In this document: positions 42,205 to 50,593 of the stretch, piece by piece
How positions within the stretch are numbered: the first letter of the stretch is position 1
Layout: every line of letters starts with the position of its first letter
Assembly (NCBI GenBank): GCA_964588305.1
Contig: CAZPOP010000002.1
Location: 124,001 to 188,000, forward strand
Source of the DNA: SM1-73 sp964588305
GTDB taxonomy: Bacteria; Zixibacteria; MSB-5A5; SM1-73
Reading direction: 5' to 3'
DNA length: 64,000 nt
Notes under the pieces: model-generated
Database searches by the model: none
What the model saw: the letters and a program-made list of their open reading frames with translations, nothing else
What the model was told of the DNA's origin: nothing
Translations under genes and position numbers: made by a program

Positions 42205-44571
42205 TTAAAAGTCTCGGTGTTCTGTTCTTCTTATGATTTCATCCTGCAATTCTTTGCCCACATCGGTGAAATAATCGCTGTAACCTGCCACCCGGACGAT
42301 AAGATCCCTGTATTTCTCCGGATATTCCTGCGCCTTCCGGAGCGTTTCCGCATCAACCACGTTAAATTGAATGTGGTGTCCACCCAGCTTGAAATAGGTT
42401 CGCACCAAATGTCCCAACTTGTCTATGCCTGCCTCGTCTGCCAACATCTGGGGCATAAACTTCTGATTAAGAAGGGTTCCACCGGTTCTGGCGTGGTCTA
42501 TTCTGGCAGCCGATTTGATGACTGCGGTGGGGCCATTCTTGTCTGCCCCTTGACTCGGAGAGATGCCATCGGAAAGCGGTTCTCCGGTTTTTCGCCCGTC
42601 CGGCAGTGCACCTGTAACCCGCCCGAAGTAGATGTGGACTGTGGTAGGCAGCAGGTTGACTCGATACTCTCCCCCTTTCGTATTCGGCCTCCCGTCCAGC
42701 AGGTCGAAGTAGGCGTCAAATACCAACTGAGCAATGCTGTCCGCATAATCGTCATCGTTGCCGTATTTTGGAGTCCGGTTCAACAGCATCCTCCGGGTTT
42801 TCTCCGACCCCTCGAAGTTGCTTTTCAGCAGGTCAAGTAATTCTTCCACGGCTAAGGTCTTTTTGTCAAAGACGTGATATTTGACTGCAGAAAGCGAGTC
42901 AGTCAAAGTACCAATCCCGACACCTTGAATGTAAGTCGAATTATATCGAGGCCCCCCATCGTGGTAATCCTTTCCCTTTGCTATGCAGTCGTCAAACAAG
43001 AGCGACATAAAGGGCGCAGGCATAGAGTCAGCATAGAGTTTTTCAATGACGTTATTGCCTTTGACCTTAAGGTCGACAAAATATCGAAGTTGTTTTTTGT
43101 ACGCTGCCACCAACTCGTCAAAGGTCGCGAAGCTGGCGGGATTTCCTGTTCGAGGGCCGATCTGCTTTCCGGTTTGCGGATCAACCCCGTTATTCAGGGT
43201 AAGCTCGAAGATCTTGGGCCAATTGCAGTAACCCGTCAAAATGCAGCTTTCCTTTCCGAAGGCGCTGATGGTGACACAGCCGCTGGGTCCTCCGGCTCTG
43301 GCATCATCCATTGATTTTCCAGCGCGCAAAAATTCTTGGATGATAACGTCAGTATTGAAGATGGAGGGCTGCCCGAAGCCAGCTTTGACGACCTGCAGCG
43401 CTCTCTTAAGAAACCGGCCCAGGTTCCTGCTGCTGAGTTGAATACACGTGCTCGGCTGGATTATGCGCATCTCTTCCAATACATCCAGTATCAGGTAAGA
43501 GAGCTCGTTGACGCCGTCTGACCCGTCTTGCTTCAGGCCGCCAACATTGATCAAGGCGAAATCCTGATAGGTGCTGCTCTGTTCCTCGGTGACGTCCACC
43601 TTAGGGGGAGCCGGTTGATTGTTGAACTTAATCCAGAAGCACTGCAACAATTCCCTTGCCAACTCCTCGGTCAGCCTCCCTTCTTTCAAGTCTCTTCTAT
43701 AAAATGGATACAGATGCTGATCAAGACGGCCCGGATTGAAGGAATCCCATACATTGAGTTCGGTTATGACGCCCAGGTGGACAAACCAGTACATCTGCAA
43801 CGCTTCCCAGAAATCGGCGGGGGGATGGGCCGGGACGCGCGAGCAAATATCGGCGATTCTCTCGAGTTCCTTTTTTCGCAGTGGGTTTTTCTCCGCTTGG
43901 GCAAGCTTTTTTGCCTTTTCAGCGTGGCGCCGGGCAAAAAGGATCAGGGCCTCGGCAGTTATCTCCATCGCCTTAAGTTCCTGTTCCTTACCGTAGGCTT
44001 CAGGATCGCTGAAATAATCCAAGTCATTCAAGCTGTACTTGATCTCCTGTTTAAAATCGAGCAGGCCCTTGTGATAGATCTTGTCGTCCAAAATGGCATG
44101 TCCCGGCGCCCTCTGCTCCATGAATTCGGTGAACACGCCCGAATTAAACACATCCATCCACTCGGAGGACATGGCCGCAAAGACTCGCTCGCGCATGGTC
44201 TTGCCTTTCCAGAAGGGGATAATCTTGTCACGGTAGATTCTTTTGGCATCCTCGCTTACCACAAAAGGCGTGATTCTTCTCGAATTCAAGATTGCCAGAT
44301 CCTCGATTGTATGACAACACAATTCCGGATAGGTGGAGGTGGCTTTTGGCCCCGGTCCTCGCTCCCCCACGATTAGTTCGCCTTCGTCGATACCGATGAT
44401 CTTGTTTTCCAGCAGATATTTGAAAGCCAACGCGCGAGCTACGGGAATCGAGACCGCATCTGCAGCGCCGCTCTGATAGAAGTCGGTGAGCAGTTCGGCT
44501 CTTTCCGCGGAAAGAAAGGGCTTTGTGTTAACGCTCGTCTCTCTTAAGCGCCGGACTCTTTGCGACATCAC
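42205..44571 (-). CDS. Glycyl radical enzyme, HypD-like (trans-4-hydroxyproline dehydratase subfamily) with altered active site
   Basis: A 788-residue pyruvate formate-lyase-family enzyme. The N-terminal GERGPGPKATSTYPELCCHTIEDL, the DDKIYHKGLLDFKQEI segment and the length resemble the hydroxyproline-dehydratase group. The radical-bearing glycine is in VRVAGYSDYF (Gly763) and the catalytic cysteine is in GPSGCVTISAFGKES (Cys432). In characterised GRE dehydratases the residue two after this Cys is normally Glu (GCVE), used as a base; here it is Thr434. Other substrate-site residues I remember for the C. difficile enzyme (Asp278, His160, Thr645) have counterparts at Asp276, His158 and Thr643. 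The start is a GTG eight bases after AGGAGG. The activase is encoded immediately upstream. The reaction may therefore differ from hydroxyproline dehydration, and the enzyme would be oxygen-sensitive. Confidence 0.82.
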   Translation of the reverse strand: MMSQRVRRLRETSVNTKPFLSAERAELLTDFYQSGAADAVSIPVARALAFKYLLENKIIGIDEGELIVGERGPGPKATSTYPELCCHTIEDLAILNSRRITPFVVSEDAKRIYRDKIIPFWKGKTMRERVFAAMSSEWMDVFNSGVFTEFMEQRAPGHAILDDKIYHKGLLDFKQEIKYSLNDLDYFSDPEAYGKEQELKAMEITAEALILFARRHAEKAKKLAQAEKNPLRKKELERIADICSRVPAHPPADFWEALQMYWFVHLGVITELNVWDSFNPGRLDQHLYPFYRRDLKEGRLTEELARELLQCFWIKFNNQPAPPKVDVTEEQSSTYQDFALINVGGLKQDGSDGVNELSYLILDVLEEMRIIQPSTCIQLSSRNLGRFLKRALQVVKAGFGQPSIFNTDVIIQEFLRAGKSMDDARAGGPSGCVTISAFGKESCILTGYCNWPKIFELTLNNGVDPQTGKQIGPRTGNPASFATFDELVAAYKKQLRYFVDLKVKGNNVIEKLYADSMPAPFMSLLFDDCIAKGKDYHDGGPRYNSTYIQGVGIGTLTDSLSAVKYHVFDKKTLAVEELLDLLKSNFEGSEKTRRMLLNRTPKYGNDDDYADSIAQLVFDAYFDLLDGRPNTKGGEYRVNLLPTTVHIYFGRVTGALPDGRKTGEPLSDGISPSQGADKNGPTAVIKSAARIDHARTGGTLLNQKFMPQMLADEAGIDKLGHLVRTYFKLGGHHIQFNVVDAETLRKAQEYPEKYRDLIVRVAGYSDYFTDVGKELQDEIIRRTEHRDF

Positions 44572-44575
44572 GTCA

Positions 44576-45517
44576 CTATCCTCCTATCTGCACTTGCAAT
44601 CCAAAGCCTTTTAATATCTCCTCAATTTCCTTTAACCTTTCGGTAGAGGGGGAATAGTTGACAAAACTTGAATCCGCTGGTCTGCCCAGACGTCTGGACT
44701 TTTCAACTCCGGCTTTATGGTAGGGAAGGATACTTAGTTCTTTTACGTTATTCAGCGAGGAGACAAGTTCTCCCAGTTCCAGGATGTCTTTTTCATCGTC
44801 ATTCACACCGGGGACGAGAGGAAAACGCGCAACCACTTTCTGCCCACTATCCGAGAGTTTTTTTAAGTTCTCCAAGATAAGCTGGTTTGATACGCCGGTG
44901 AACTTCATGTGTTTCTCGTCGTTAATCACTTTCAGATCGTACAAAAACAGATCTGTATGTTCGCAGATTCTTGCCAGGACCTCGGAGCCTACGTGTCCAC
45001 AGGTGTCAACAGCTGTATGGATTCCGATTTCCTTGCAGGCTTTCAGAAGGCTACTTGAGAAATCCGGCTGCAAAAGCGGCTCTCCGCCGGAAAGGCTCAC
45101 TCCGCCTCCTGATTCGTCGTAAAAGGCCATGTCCTTTTCTATCTCTTTCATTACCTGGGCTACGCTCATCTTCCTGCCAGCCAACTTCAACGCATCTGAA
45201 TGGCAGGCGTCCACACAAGCTCCACACAGGTCGCATTTCGCTTTGTCCAGGATCAAAAGATCGTCTGGAAACGAAATAGCGTCTTTACTGCAGGCGGTCT
45301 GACAATCTCTGCATCCGATGCATCTTTCCTTCCACCACATAAGCTCCTGTTCCCTTGCCTTTCCCTCCGGATTATGACACCAGGGGCAGTTCAGCAGGCA
45401 TCCTTTTAAGAAGACGGTTGTGCGAATGCCGGGTCCATCGTGGATGGCATATCTTTTGATGTCAAAAACCACTCCTGTGCTACCTACGTCCGCTTCTTTG
45501 GATTTGAACCTTTTCAT
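44576..45517 (-). CDS. Glycyl radical enzyme activase (radical SAM)
   Basis: A 313-residue radical-SAM enzyme that puts the glycyl radical on its partner using S-adenosylmethionine and a 4Fe-4S cluster. The cluster-binding CxxxCxxC is CLLNCPWC (about residue 40), preceded by FDIKRYAIHDGPGIRTTVFLKG, as in PflA-type activases. Two ferredoxin-like clusters (CIGCRDCQTAC and CDLCGACVDAC) are inserted after it, as in activases of the HypD/CutC class. The SGGEPLLQPDF segment and VDTCG follow. The ATG at 45517 overlaps the stop of the methyltransferase gene as ATGA, so the two are translationally coupled. The GRE starts 4 bp after its end. Confidence 0.9.
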   Translation of the reverse strand: MKRFKSKEADVGSTGVVFDIKRYAIHDGPGIRTTVFLKGCLLNCPWCHNPEGKAREQELMWWKERCIGCRDCQTACSKDAISFPDDLLILDKAKCDLCGACVDACHSDALKLAGRKMSVAQVMKEIEKDMAFYDESGGGVSLSGGEPLLQPDFSSSLLKACKEIGIHTAVDTCGHVGSEVLARICEHTDLFLYDLKVINDEKHMKFTGVSNQLILENLKKLSDSGQKVVARFPLVPGVNDDEKDILELGELVSSLNNVKELSILPYHKAGVEKSRRLGRPADSSFVNYSPSTERLKEIEEILKGFGLQVQIGG

Positions 45518-46266
45518 ATTATGGAAGTTTTGCTCGCGGTAACCATAATCTCCATCTCGTCTAAGTCTATTTGCCGTCGTCCCCATTTGCCTGCAGTCCC
45601 GCCCCAGATATTTTTTACCTCGAATCCGGTTTGACGAAACATCATAACCAGCTCTGTCGGGACGAACCCGCGTTCCCTTAGAAGCAGGCTCTTCTTGCCT
45701 TCGCTTGTGTCATACTCCATGGGACAAACCTCGGCCATGGTGGTGGGATCAAATCGTCCCTTTTCCACATCTTCCTGCTTGGACCTCCGAATCAAAGCTA
45801 GTCCGTTCACAACAGTAAAGACTACCTTTGCATTCGGCTTGAGAGCTTTATTAATGTTTCGCAGAATGGACAACCCGTGTTCAAAAGGATCGCCATCCTT
45901 ACCCAATAGCCCGAAGGCACCCTCACATAAACATATGGCGGCATCGAACGTGTTGTTTGATTCAAACTGTGTGGCATCAGCGTGTATCCATTCGATTTCG
46001 ACGTCAGCTTCCTTGGCAGCCTTTCGGGCCTCATTCAGCATACCAGAAGATATATCCACGCCGGTCATCAGGTGTCCTCGCCTGGCTAGTTCAACCGAGT
46101 GCCTTCCGGTTCCACAGCCAACGTCCAAGATTCGGCTGCCCGCCGGAAGCTTTAGCTCTTCGATTATAAAATCAACCTCGGCCAAGGTATTCTTGGTGAA
46201 GGAATTCTCCATATAGACCGGGGCGTGTCCGTCAAAAAACTCCTCCCATTCGCTTTTTTTTGCCAT
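45514..46266 (-). CDS. Class I SAM-dependent methyltransferase
   Basis: A 250-residue methyltransferase with motif I ILDVGCGTGRHSVELARRG, then TGVDISSGML (motif II), HADATQFESNNTFDAAICLCEGAFG and an ALKPNAKVVFTVVNG strand. The C-terminal 60 residues (KNIWGGTAGKWGRRQIDLDEMEIMV) resemble the UbiE/Coq5-like tail. GGAGAATAAAAAA precedes the ATG. Its last codons overlap the activase start (ATGA), linking it directly to the glycyl radical pair; a product or cofactor for that pathway is a natural substrate guess. Confidence 0.82.
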   Translation of the reverse strand: MAKKSEWEEFFDGHAPVYMENSFTKNTLAEVDFIIEELKLPAGSRILDVGCGTGRHSVELARRGHLMTGVDISSGMLNEARKAAKEADVEIEWIHADATQFESNNTFDAAICLCEGAFGLLGKDGDPFEHGLSILRNINKALKPNAKVVFTVVNGLALIRRSKQEDVEKGRFDPTTMAEVCPMEYDTSEGKKSLLLRERGFVPTELVMMFRQTGFEVKNIWGGTAGKWGRRQIDLDEMEIMVTASKTSII

Positions 46267-46302
46267 TTTTTTATTCTCCGGTGAAAACCTGTGGTTCCAT
46301 TC

Positions 46303-46839
46303 TCAATCGCTATCCTGTGTCAGGCGCTCCAGTTCGTCCAGGCTGAAAACCGAAGCAAGTGAACAACCTATCTCTTTGAGATTTTCGGGACCGCCTTGCT
46401 GTCGATCTATCACACACACGACATGCTCGACCCTAAGACCCAGTTCCCGCATCTGCCTGACCGACGCACAAACCTGCCCGGCAATGGTGATTACGTCCTC
46501 CACGACCACCGCAGTTTGACCTGCCTGGAACCCGCCCTCCACCAGGTTGCAGGTGCCATAAGTCTTGGCGGTCTTGCGGACGTACAGGCAGGGCTTTCCG
46601 ATCTTCAGCGAAAGTACCATCGCTAGCGGAATGCCACCCAACTCCAATCCAGCCAATCTGTCGAAAGATGGGGGCAGAAGCTTCTTCAACTCTTCCACGA
46701 CCGCGCTCAGCAATGCCGGATCGCTTTCGAATTGATACTTGTCCCAGTAGAACGAACTGGTTTTTCCGGAGCGCAGCGTAAACTGCCCGGTCAAGAATGA
46801 AGAGTTTTTTATCCGTTTTGCGAGATCTGCCTTTGTCAT
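46303..46839 (-). CDS. pyrE: Orotate phosphoribosyltransferase
   Basis: Joins orotate to PRPP to make orotidine 5'-phosphate in pyrimidine synthesis. The 178-residue protein has the N-terminal NSSFLTGQFTLRSGKTSSFYWDKY motif of OPRTases, VRKTAKTYGTCNLVEG and the PRPP-binding acidic strand VVVEDVITIAGQV. Length is at the short end of the family. No pyrF or other pyrimidine gene is next to it; it sits between two methyltransferase genes instead, in the same-strand cluster. No clear ribosome site precedes the ATG. Confidence 0.9.
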   Translation of the reverse strand: MTKADLAKRIKNSSFLTGQFTLRSGKTSSFYWDKYQFESDPALLSAVVEELKKLLPPSFDRLAGLELGGIPLAMVLSLKIGKPCLYVRKTAKTYGTCNLVEGGFQAGQTAVVVEDVITIAGQVCASVRQMRELGLRVEHVVCVIDRQQGGPENLKEIGCSLASVFSLDELERLTQDSD

Positions 46840-46905
46840 TAGGGTTCTCGTGTGGTTGGGATTGCGGTGACCATTTGGTACGTTTTCGAAGTGCCACTCT
46901 TAGCC

Positions 46906-47658
46906 TCATTCCCGAGCCACGGCTATCAGCAAATTGCTCGTCTTTTTGTCATAGGGATCGAAATGATAACTTCCATGAAAATCTACCTCGCCAAAGGCAG
47001 AAGCTTTCAACAGCCGTTCCTGATCGTCTCTCAGCAGAACGTAGGGGTACTCAGTGCTCCACACCTTGAAATCCCCAGGCTCCTCGCTGTGAAAGATGTC
47101 TAAGACATTGTACCGTGCTCTTTGATCGAAATAATCAATCACAAAGAGCCTCGAAAAATCTTTCCTGTTGACGGCAAGGATGAATCTTGGCTTTTCTTTC
47201 CACATTTTGTCCGTGGTGCCTTGACTTAGAACTAATATTCCCCCCTCGCGCAACACCTCGTGCATGCTTTTTAAGGCACGAAGCACCTCCGTTTCATTGG
47301 GCATATGAAGGATTGAAGTCGACAGGCACACGACTGCGTCGAACTGTCCATCAAAGTGTCGGCGCAACTCACGGTAATCGGCCTTCCTCAAAGGGATTTC
47401 CAAGCCACATTCAGACAGGTTCTTCCGGGCCTGGGCCAGCATGGAATCCGAGATATCGGAGCCGATAACCTCGCATCCCAGCGAGTGAAACAGATGGAGA
47501 TCATTTCCCGTGCCACAGGCACAGTCCAGAACCTTGCGAACCTCGTTTTCCGCAAAGAGCTTGGAAAAAAACTCGACGACCACGGGGTCGTGCTCCCCAA
47601 ACTTAGCGAAAAACAGATCGTACCTCTCAGCAAAACCTTCATACAGGTCAGAAGTCAC
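46906..47658 (-). CDS. Class I SAM-dependent methyltransferase
   Basis: A 250-residue methyltransferase with a clear N-terminal YEGFAERYDLFF segment, motif I VLDCACGTGNDLHLFHSLG, IGSDISDSMLAQARKNL and FDAVVCLSTSILHM, then a C-terminal domain ending in YHFDPYDKKTSNLLIAVARE. Closest to the ubiquinone/glycine-type methyltransferase families; substrate unknown. The start is a GTG with GGGAG ahead. It is 66 bp upstream of pyrE and 71 bp downstream of the O-methyltransferase, all on the same strand. Confidence 0.8.
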   Translation of the reverse strand: MTSDLYEGFAERYDLFFAKFGEHDPVVVEFFSKLFAENEVRKVLDCACGTGNDLHLFHSLGCEVIGSDISDSMLAQARKNLSECGLEIPLRKADYRELRRHFDGQFDAVVCLSTSILHMPNETEVLRALKSMHEVLREGGILVLSQGTTDKMWKEKPRFILAVNRKDFSRLFVIDYFDQRARYNVLDIFHSEEPGDFKVWSTEYPYVLLRDDQERLLKASAFGEVDFHGSYHFDPYDKKTSNLLIAVARE

Positions 47659-47729
47659 GTTCTTGTTCTCCCAGGTATCTCAGGTGACGTTCGGTTTGCG
47701 AGGAGTCCTCAAACAGGAACATGGCAATC

Positions 47730-48320
47730 TCACAGCTTTCTGCAGACCAGTTCACCGCTTCCGATGGGGACAATCAGAGCATCCACACGTTCATCGTTTA
47801 ATGCTCTTTCCAACATTACTTTCAGTTCATCCTTGTGGCTTATTGCATTATCAGCGATCAGCAGGCCTCCTTGTACCATGTTAGGAATGATCGCCTCGTA
47901 GCAGTCAAGGTACACCTCTTTCTCCGGGTCGAGAAAACAGAAAGAGATATTGTTATAATCTCCCAGATGTTCCCGGGCGTCCCCTTTCACAAGTTTTACA
48001 ACCTCCTCAACCGCCGCTACTTTAAACGTCTCGGTCGCCAAACTGGTTTTTTCTTCAAGCACCTCAAAGGTCACCAGCTTCCTTCCGAGTTCCCTGCATG
48101 CCAATGCCAGCCAAAGGGTGGAATAACCGGCACTTGTGCCTATTTCCAGATAGGTTCCTTCCGGGGCAGTAGCAGCAAGCAGAGCTATGAATTTACCTGT
48201 CTCAGGCGGTATTTGCCGAAGTCTTTGCAGGCGTCGTGTACCATTCAGTTTATCTTTCTTATTCATGATCTCCAAATAGCGCATTCTTACTTCCACTGTT
48301 CTTGGTATATTGTGAAACAT
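47730..48320 (-). CDS. O-methyltransferase family 3 (catechol-O-methyltransferase-like)
   Basis: A 196-residue enzyme of the Methyltransf_3/caffeoyl-CoA and catechol O-methyltransferase family. Motif I is TYLEIGTSAGYSTLWLALAC, then VTFEVLEEKTSLATETFKVA, GDAREHLGDYNNISFCFLDPEKEVY (motif with the metal-binding Asp) and the metal-binding LIADNAISHKDE. Such enzymes methylate diphenol-like groups with Mg2+. AAGAGG lies seven bases before the ATG; a second in-frame ATG at 48284 is possible. It appears to be the first gene of the minus-strand cluster, followed by 344 bp without a gene. Confidence 0.83.
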   Translation of the reverse strand: MFHNIPRTVEVRMRYLEIMNKKDKLNGTRRLQRLRQIPPETGKFIALLAATAPEGTYLEIGTSAGYSTLWLALACRELGRKLVTFEVLEEKTSLATETFKVAAVEEVVKLVKGDAREHLGDYNNISFCFLDPEKEVYLDCYEAIIPNMVQGGLLIADNAISHKDELKVMLERALNDERVDALIVPIGSGELVCRKL

Positions 48321-48664
48321 TCAATCGCCTCTTCATTTTGGTTAGGTTTATTCCGGCCTTGAGAATGACACAATGACGATTCTTCCTGCCGTGCGTGGCA
48401 CGTGCCCGCCCTTATCGCACACTGCCACAAACAAGGTGCCGGACAACAAACTATGGATTTGTTCCCATATTTCCTTCATTCTGAGACCAACTCTTGATCT
48501 ACCCTACCTGAGTGTCCAAAGAATTAACATCCGCTAATTCATCTTAGGCAAATAAGTTACTCGCGTTCGCCTCCTCTCATAAACAAAAGTTTTCGGTTGG
48601 CAAAACATTTGCGGATAAGGCTGAAGCGGAAAGCAAAGTAACTTTTCCGGATTGGGGGGTAACC
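48321..48664. other. Divergent spacer
   Basis: About 340 bp between the minus-strand methyltransferase cluster and the plus-strand small protein. No repeat or consensus promoter in either direction was convincing (a weak TTGTGT-N16-ATAAAC lies upstream of the O-methyltransferase). Confidence 0.4.
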
Positions 48665-48874
48665 GTGAAAGTCAAATTCACCCTTAACATGGAAAATCTC
48701 GAGGTCGAGGAGAAGCACATCGACCGCCTTTGTATCTCCTGGATACATGAGACCAGCGAAGAAGAGGTCCTGTCTATGTCCGGGCAATGGATCAACTCAA
48801 AAAACCTTTTGACGCAGAGGATGATCGGGCTGAACAAGGTAGGAGAATCCAGTTTGACCATCGAGCCCCTGTAA
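48665..48874 (+). CDS. Small beta-strand-rich protein of unknown function
   Basis: A 69-residue protein (GTG at 48665 with GGGGGG five bases ahead). Two antiparallel strands (KVKFTLNMENLEVEEKHID, LCISWIHETSEEEVLSM) are followed by a helix-like SGQWINSKNLLTQRMIGLNKVG and a terminal SSLTIEPL. No family recognised. It is 26 bp upstream of a small membrane-protein gene, suggesting an operon of two. The strong ribosome site and co-directional neighbour support coding. Confidence 0.5.
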   Translation: MKVKFTLNMENLEVEEKHIDRLCISWIHETSEEEVLSMSGQWINSKNLLTQRMIGLNKVGESSLTIEPL

Positions 48875-48900
48875 AAACCGTCCCGGAGTAAAACAAGCTC

Positions 48901-49221
48901 ATGTTGCCCAAACTCGCTCATATTGCAAACTCAGTCGTTCAGAGTTTCACAGTTTTGCTTGACTGGTTCGAGGAAACCAACGTTTACTTACACGATCATT
49001 TCGGTCTGACAGGTCAGGTGACCTTCAACCTGGCTCTTTTCGGCCTTCTTTTCCTGACGTTTTTCAAGATATCCAAGGCCGTCTTCAATCTTCTGATTTA
49101 CTTTGTCCTACCATCTCTGGCTCTGTCTTTTTTAGCTTCCTTTGTTTTACCCTATACTTTCCTAATGGTTTTGCCTTTCTGCGCGGGGTTCTTTATCGCG
49201 GTTAACATCGTCAAGTCTTAG
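48901..49221 (+). CDS. Small membrane protein of unknown function
   Basis: A 106-residue protein with an amphipathic N-terminus (MLPKLAHIANSVVQSFTVLLDWF) and three hydrophobic helices (VTFNLALFGLLFLTFFKI, VFNLLIYFVLPSLALSFLASF, TFLMVLPFCAGFFIAVNIV). GGAG lies about ten bases before the ATG. No known family; it may serve the adjacent small soluble protein or simply be a neighbour of ispG. Confidence 0.55.
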   Translation: MLPKLAHIANSVVQSFTVLLDWFEETNVYLHDHFGLTGQVTFNLALFGLLFLTFFKISKAVFNLLIYFVLPSLALSFLASFVLPYTFLMVLPFCAGFFIAVNIVKS

Positions 49222-49464
49222 TCATTGCCAAAAGTAAGCTAAAACTCTCTTCCTTGTCAATACGAAAAGCTTTATGCTTTGCCAACACTTCTCTGGCTTG
49301 AGGACGGATGAACGAGGTTTTGTGCTCTCGTCGGAATCTTTCGAATAAGACCGCCATGCATGCAGCGCGTAAGGCTGGCTACCAGCCCGCCCCATTTGGA
49401 GACTTGTCCCGCGACAATTCAAATAAACGTTGACAAAGGAATGATCGGATATGATCTTTACTTC

Positions 49465-50523
49465 ATGAAGAAAAAGAAGACCAGAAAGGTGTGGGTGGGG
49501 AAGGTGGCCATAGGTGGAGGTGCGCCCATTTTGGTTCAATCCATGACCAAGACCGATACTCGTGATGTCGCCTCAACTGTTCGTCAGATCAAAAAGCTGG
49601 AAAGAGCAGGCTGCGAGATCATAAGGGTGGCAGTGCCGGATATGGAGGCGGCCAACGTTCTGGCCCAGATCAAGCAGAAGATAAGAATTCCTTTGGTGGC
49701 TGATATTCACTTCGATTACAGGCTGGCTCTGAAGGCAATTGACTCTGGGGTGGACAAACTAAGGATCAACCCAGGGAATATTGGAGCAAAATGGAAGGTC
49801 AAAGAGATTGTCAAGGTCGCCTCGGAGCGAAAAATCCCAATACGGATCGGCGTGAATGCCGGTTCGCTTCCGCGTGACATTCTGAAAAAGCATAAAAAAG
49901 CTTCCCCCCAGGCCCTGGTTGAAGCAGCCATAAGGCAGGCACGCGTCCTGGAAAGTCTGAACTTCGAGAGCATCGTTGTTTCCGTGAAGGCATTTGACGT
50001 GCCCACCACCATCAAAGCCTATGAACTGATGTCCAAGAAAACTGACTACCCTCTACATTTGGGAATTACCGAAGCAGGATTGCCCCAGAGCGGCGCGATA
50101 AGATCAGCCTTGGGAATCGGGCTTCTGTTAGCCAAAGGAATTGGTGATACCATTCGCGTCTCCCTGACCGGAGACCCGGTGGAAGAGGTGAGGGTCGGAC
50201 AAGAGATACTGAGGTCTTTGAACCTGAGGGAATTCGGCCCCACGATAATATCCTGCCCCACCTGCGGAAGATGTGAGATAGACATAATCTCCATGACAAA
50301 AAAAGTGGAGCGGGCGGTAAGAAATGTTAAAGCACCAATACACATAGCCGTCATGGGATGCGTGGTCAACGGACCTGGAGAAGCAAGATATGCTGATGTG
50401 GGCATTGCCGGTGGTAAGGGTTACGGTCTCTTGTTCCGCAAAGGGGAAATCATTGGAAAAGTCAAAGAAAAAGATTTGATAAAAGCACTCCTGAATGAAG
50501 TGAAGGGTTTGTTAGAAACATAA
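49465..50523 (+). CDS. ispG: 4-hydroxy-3-methylbut-2-enyl diphosphate synthase (flavodoxin/ferredoxin), GcpE
   Basis: Sixth step of the methylerythritol-phosphate isoprenoid pathway: converts MEcPP to HMBPP using a 4Fe-4S cluster. The TIM-barrel domain begins KVWVGKVAIGGGAPILVQSMTKTDT and includes LVADIHFDYRLAL and LRINPGNIG. The C-terminal cluster-binding cysteines are at ISCPTCGRC (two) and MGCVVNGPGEA (third), in the normal spacing. Length is about 352 residues from the ATG at 49465; the starts at 49360 and 49441 are longer, and a clear ribosome site is lacking for all. An ATG-near TTGACA at 49430 was noted but rejected as a promoter. Confidence 0.92.
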   Translation: MKKKKTRKVWVGKVAIGGGAPILVQSMTKTDTRDVASTVRQIKKLERAGCEIIRVAVPDMEAANVLAQIKQKIRIPLVADIHFDYRLALKAIDSGVDKLRINPGNIGAKWKVKEIVKVASERKIPIRIGVNAGSLPRDILKKHKKASPQALVEAAIRQARVLESLNFESIVVSVKAFDVPTTIKAYELMSKKTDYPLHLGITEAGLPQSGAIRSALGIGLLLAKGIGDTIRVSLTGDPVEEVRVGQEILRSLNLREFGPTIISCPTCGRCEIDIISMTKKVERAVRNVKAPIHIAVMGCVVNGPGEARYADVGIAGGKGYGLLFRKGEIIGKVKEKDLIKALLNEVKGLLET

Positions 50524-50593
50524 ATGCTTTTCCCGCGCCAGCCTCGGGAAGAGCCATGCCCGAATTATCATAGATGTCACAACTCAGGGGACG

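Noticed and set aside
49430..49460. TTGACA before ispG as a promoter
   Set aside because: The nearest TATGAT is at a 14-bp spacing and would start transcription almost at the start codon; not convincing.
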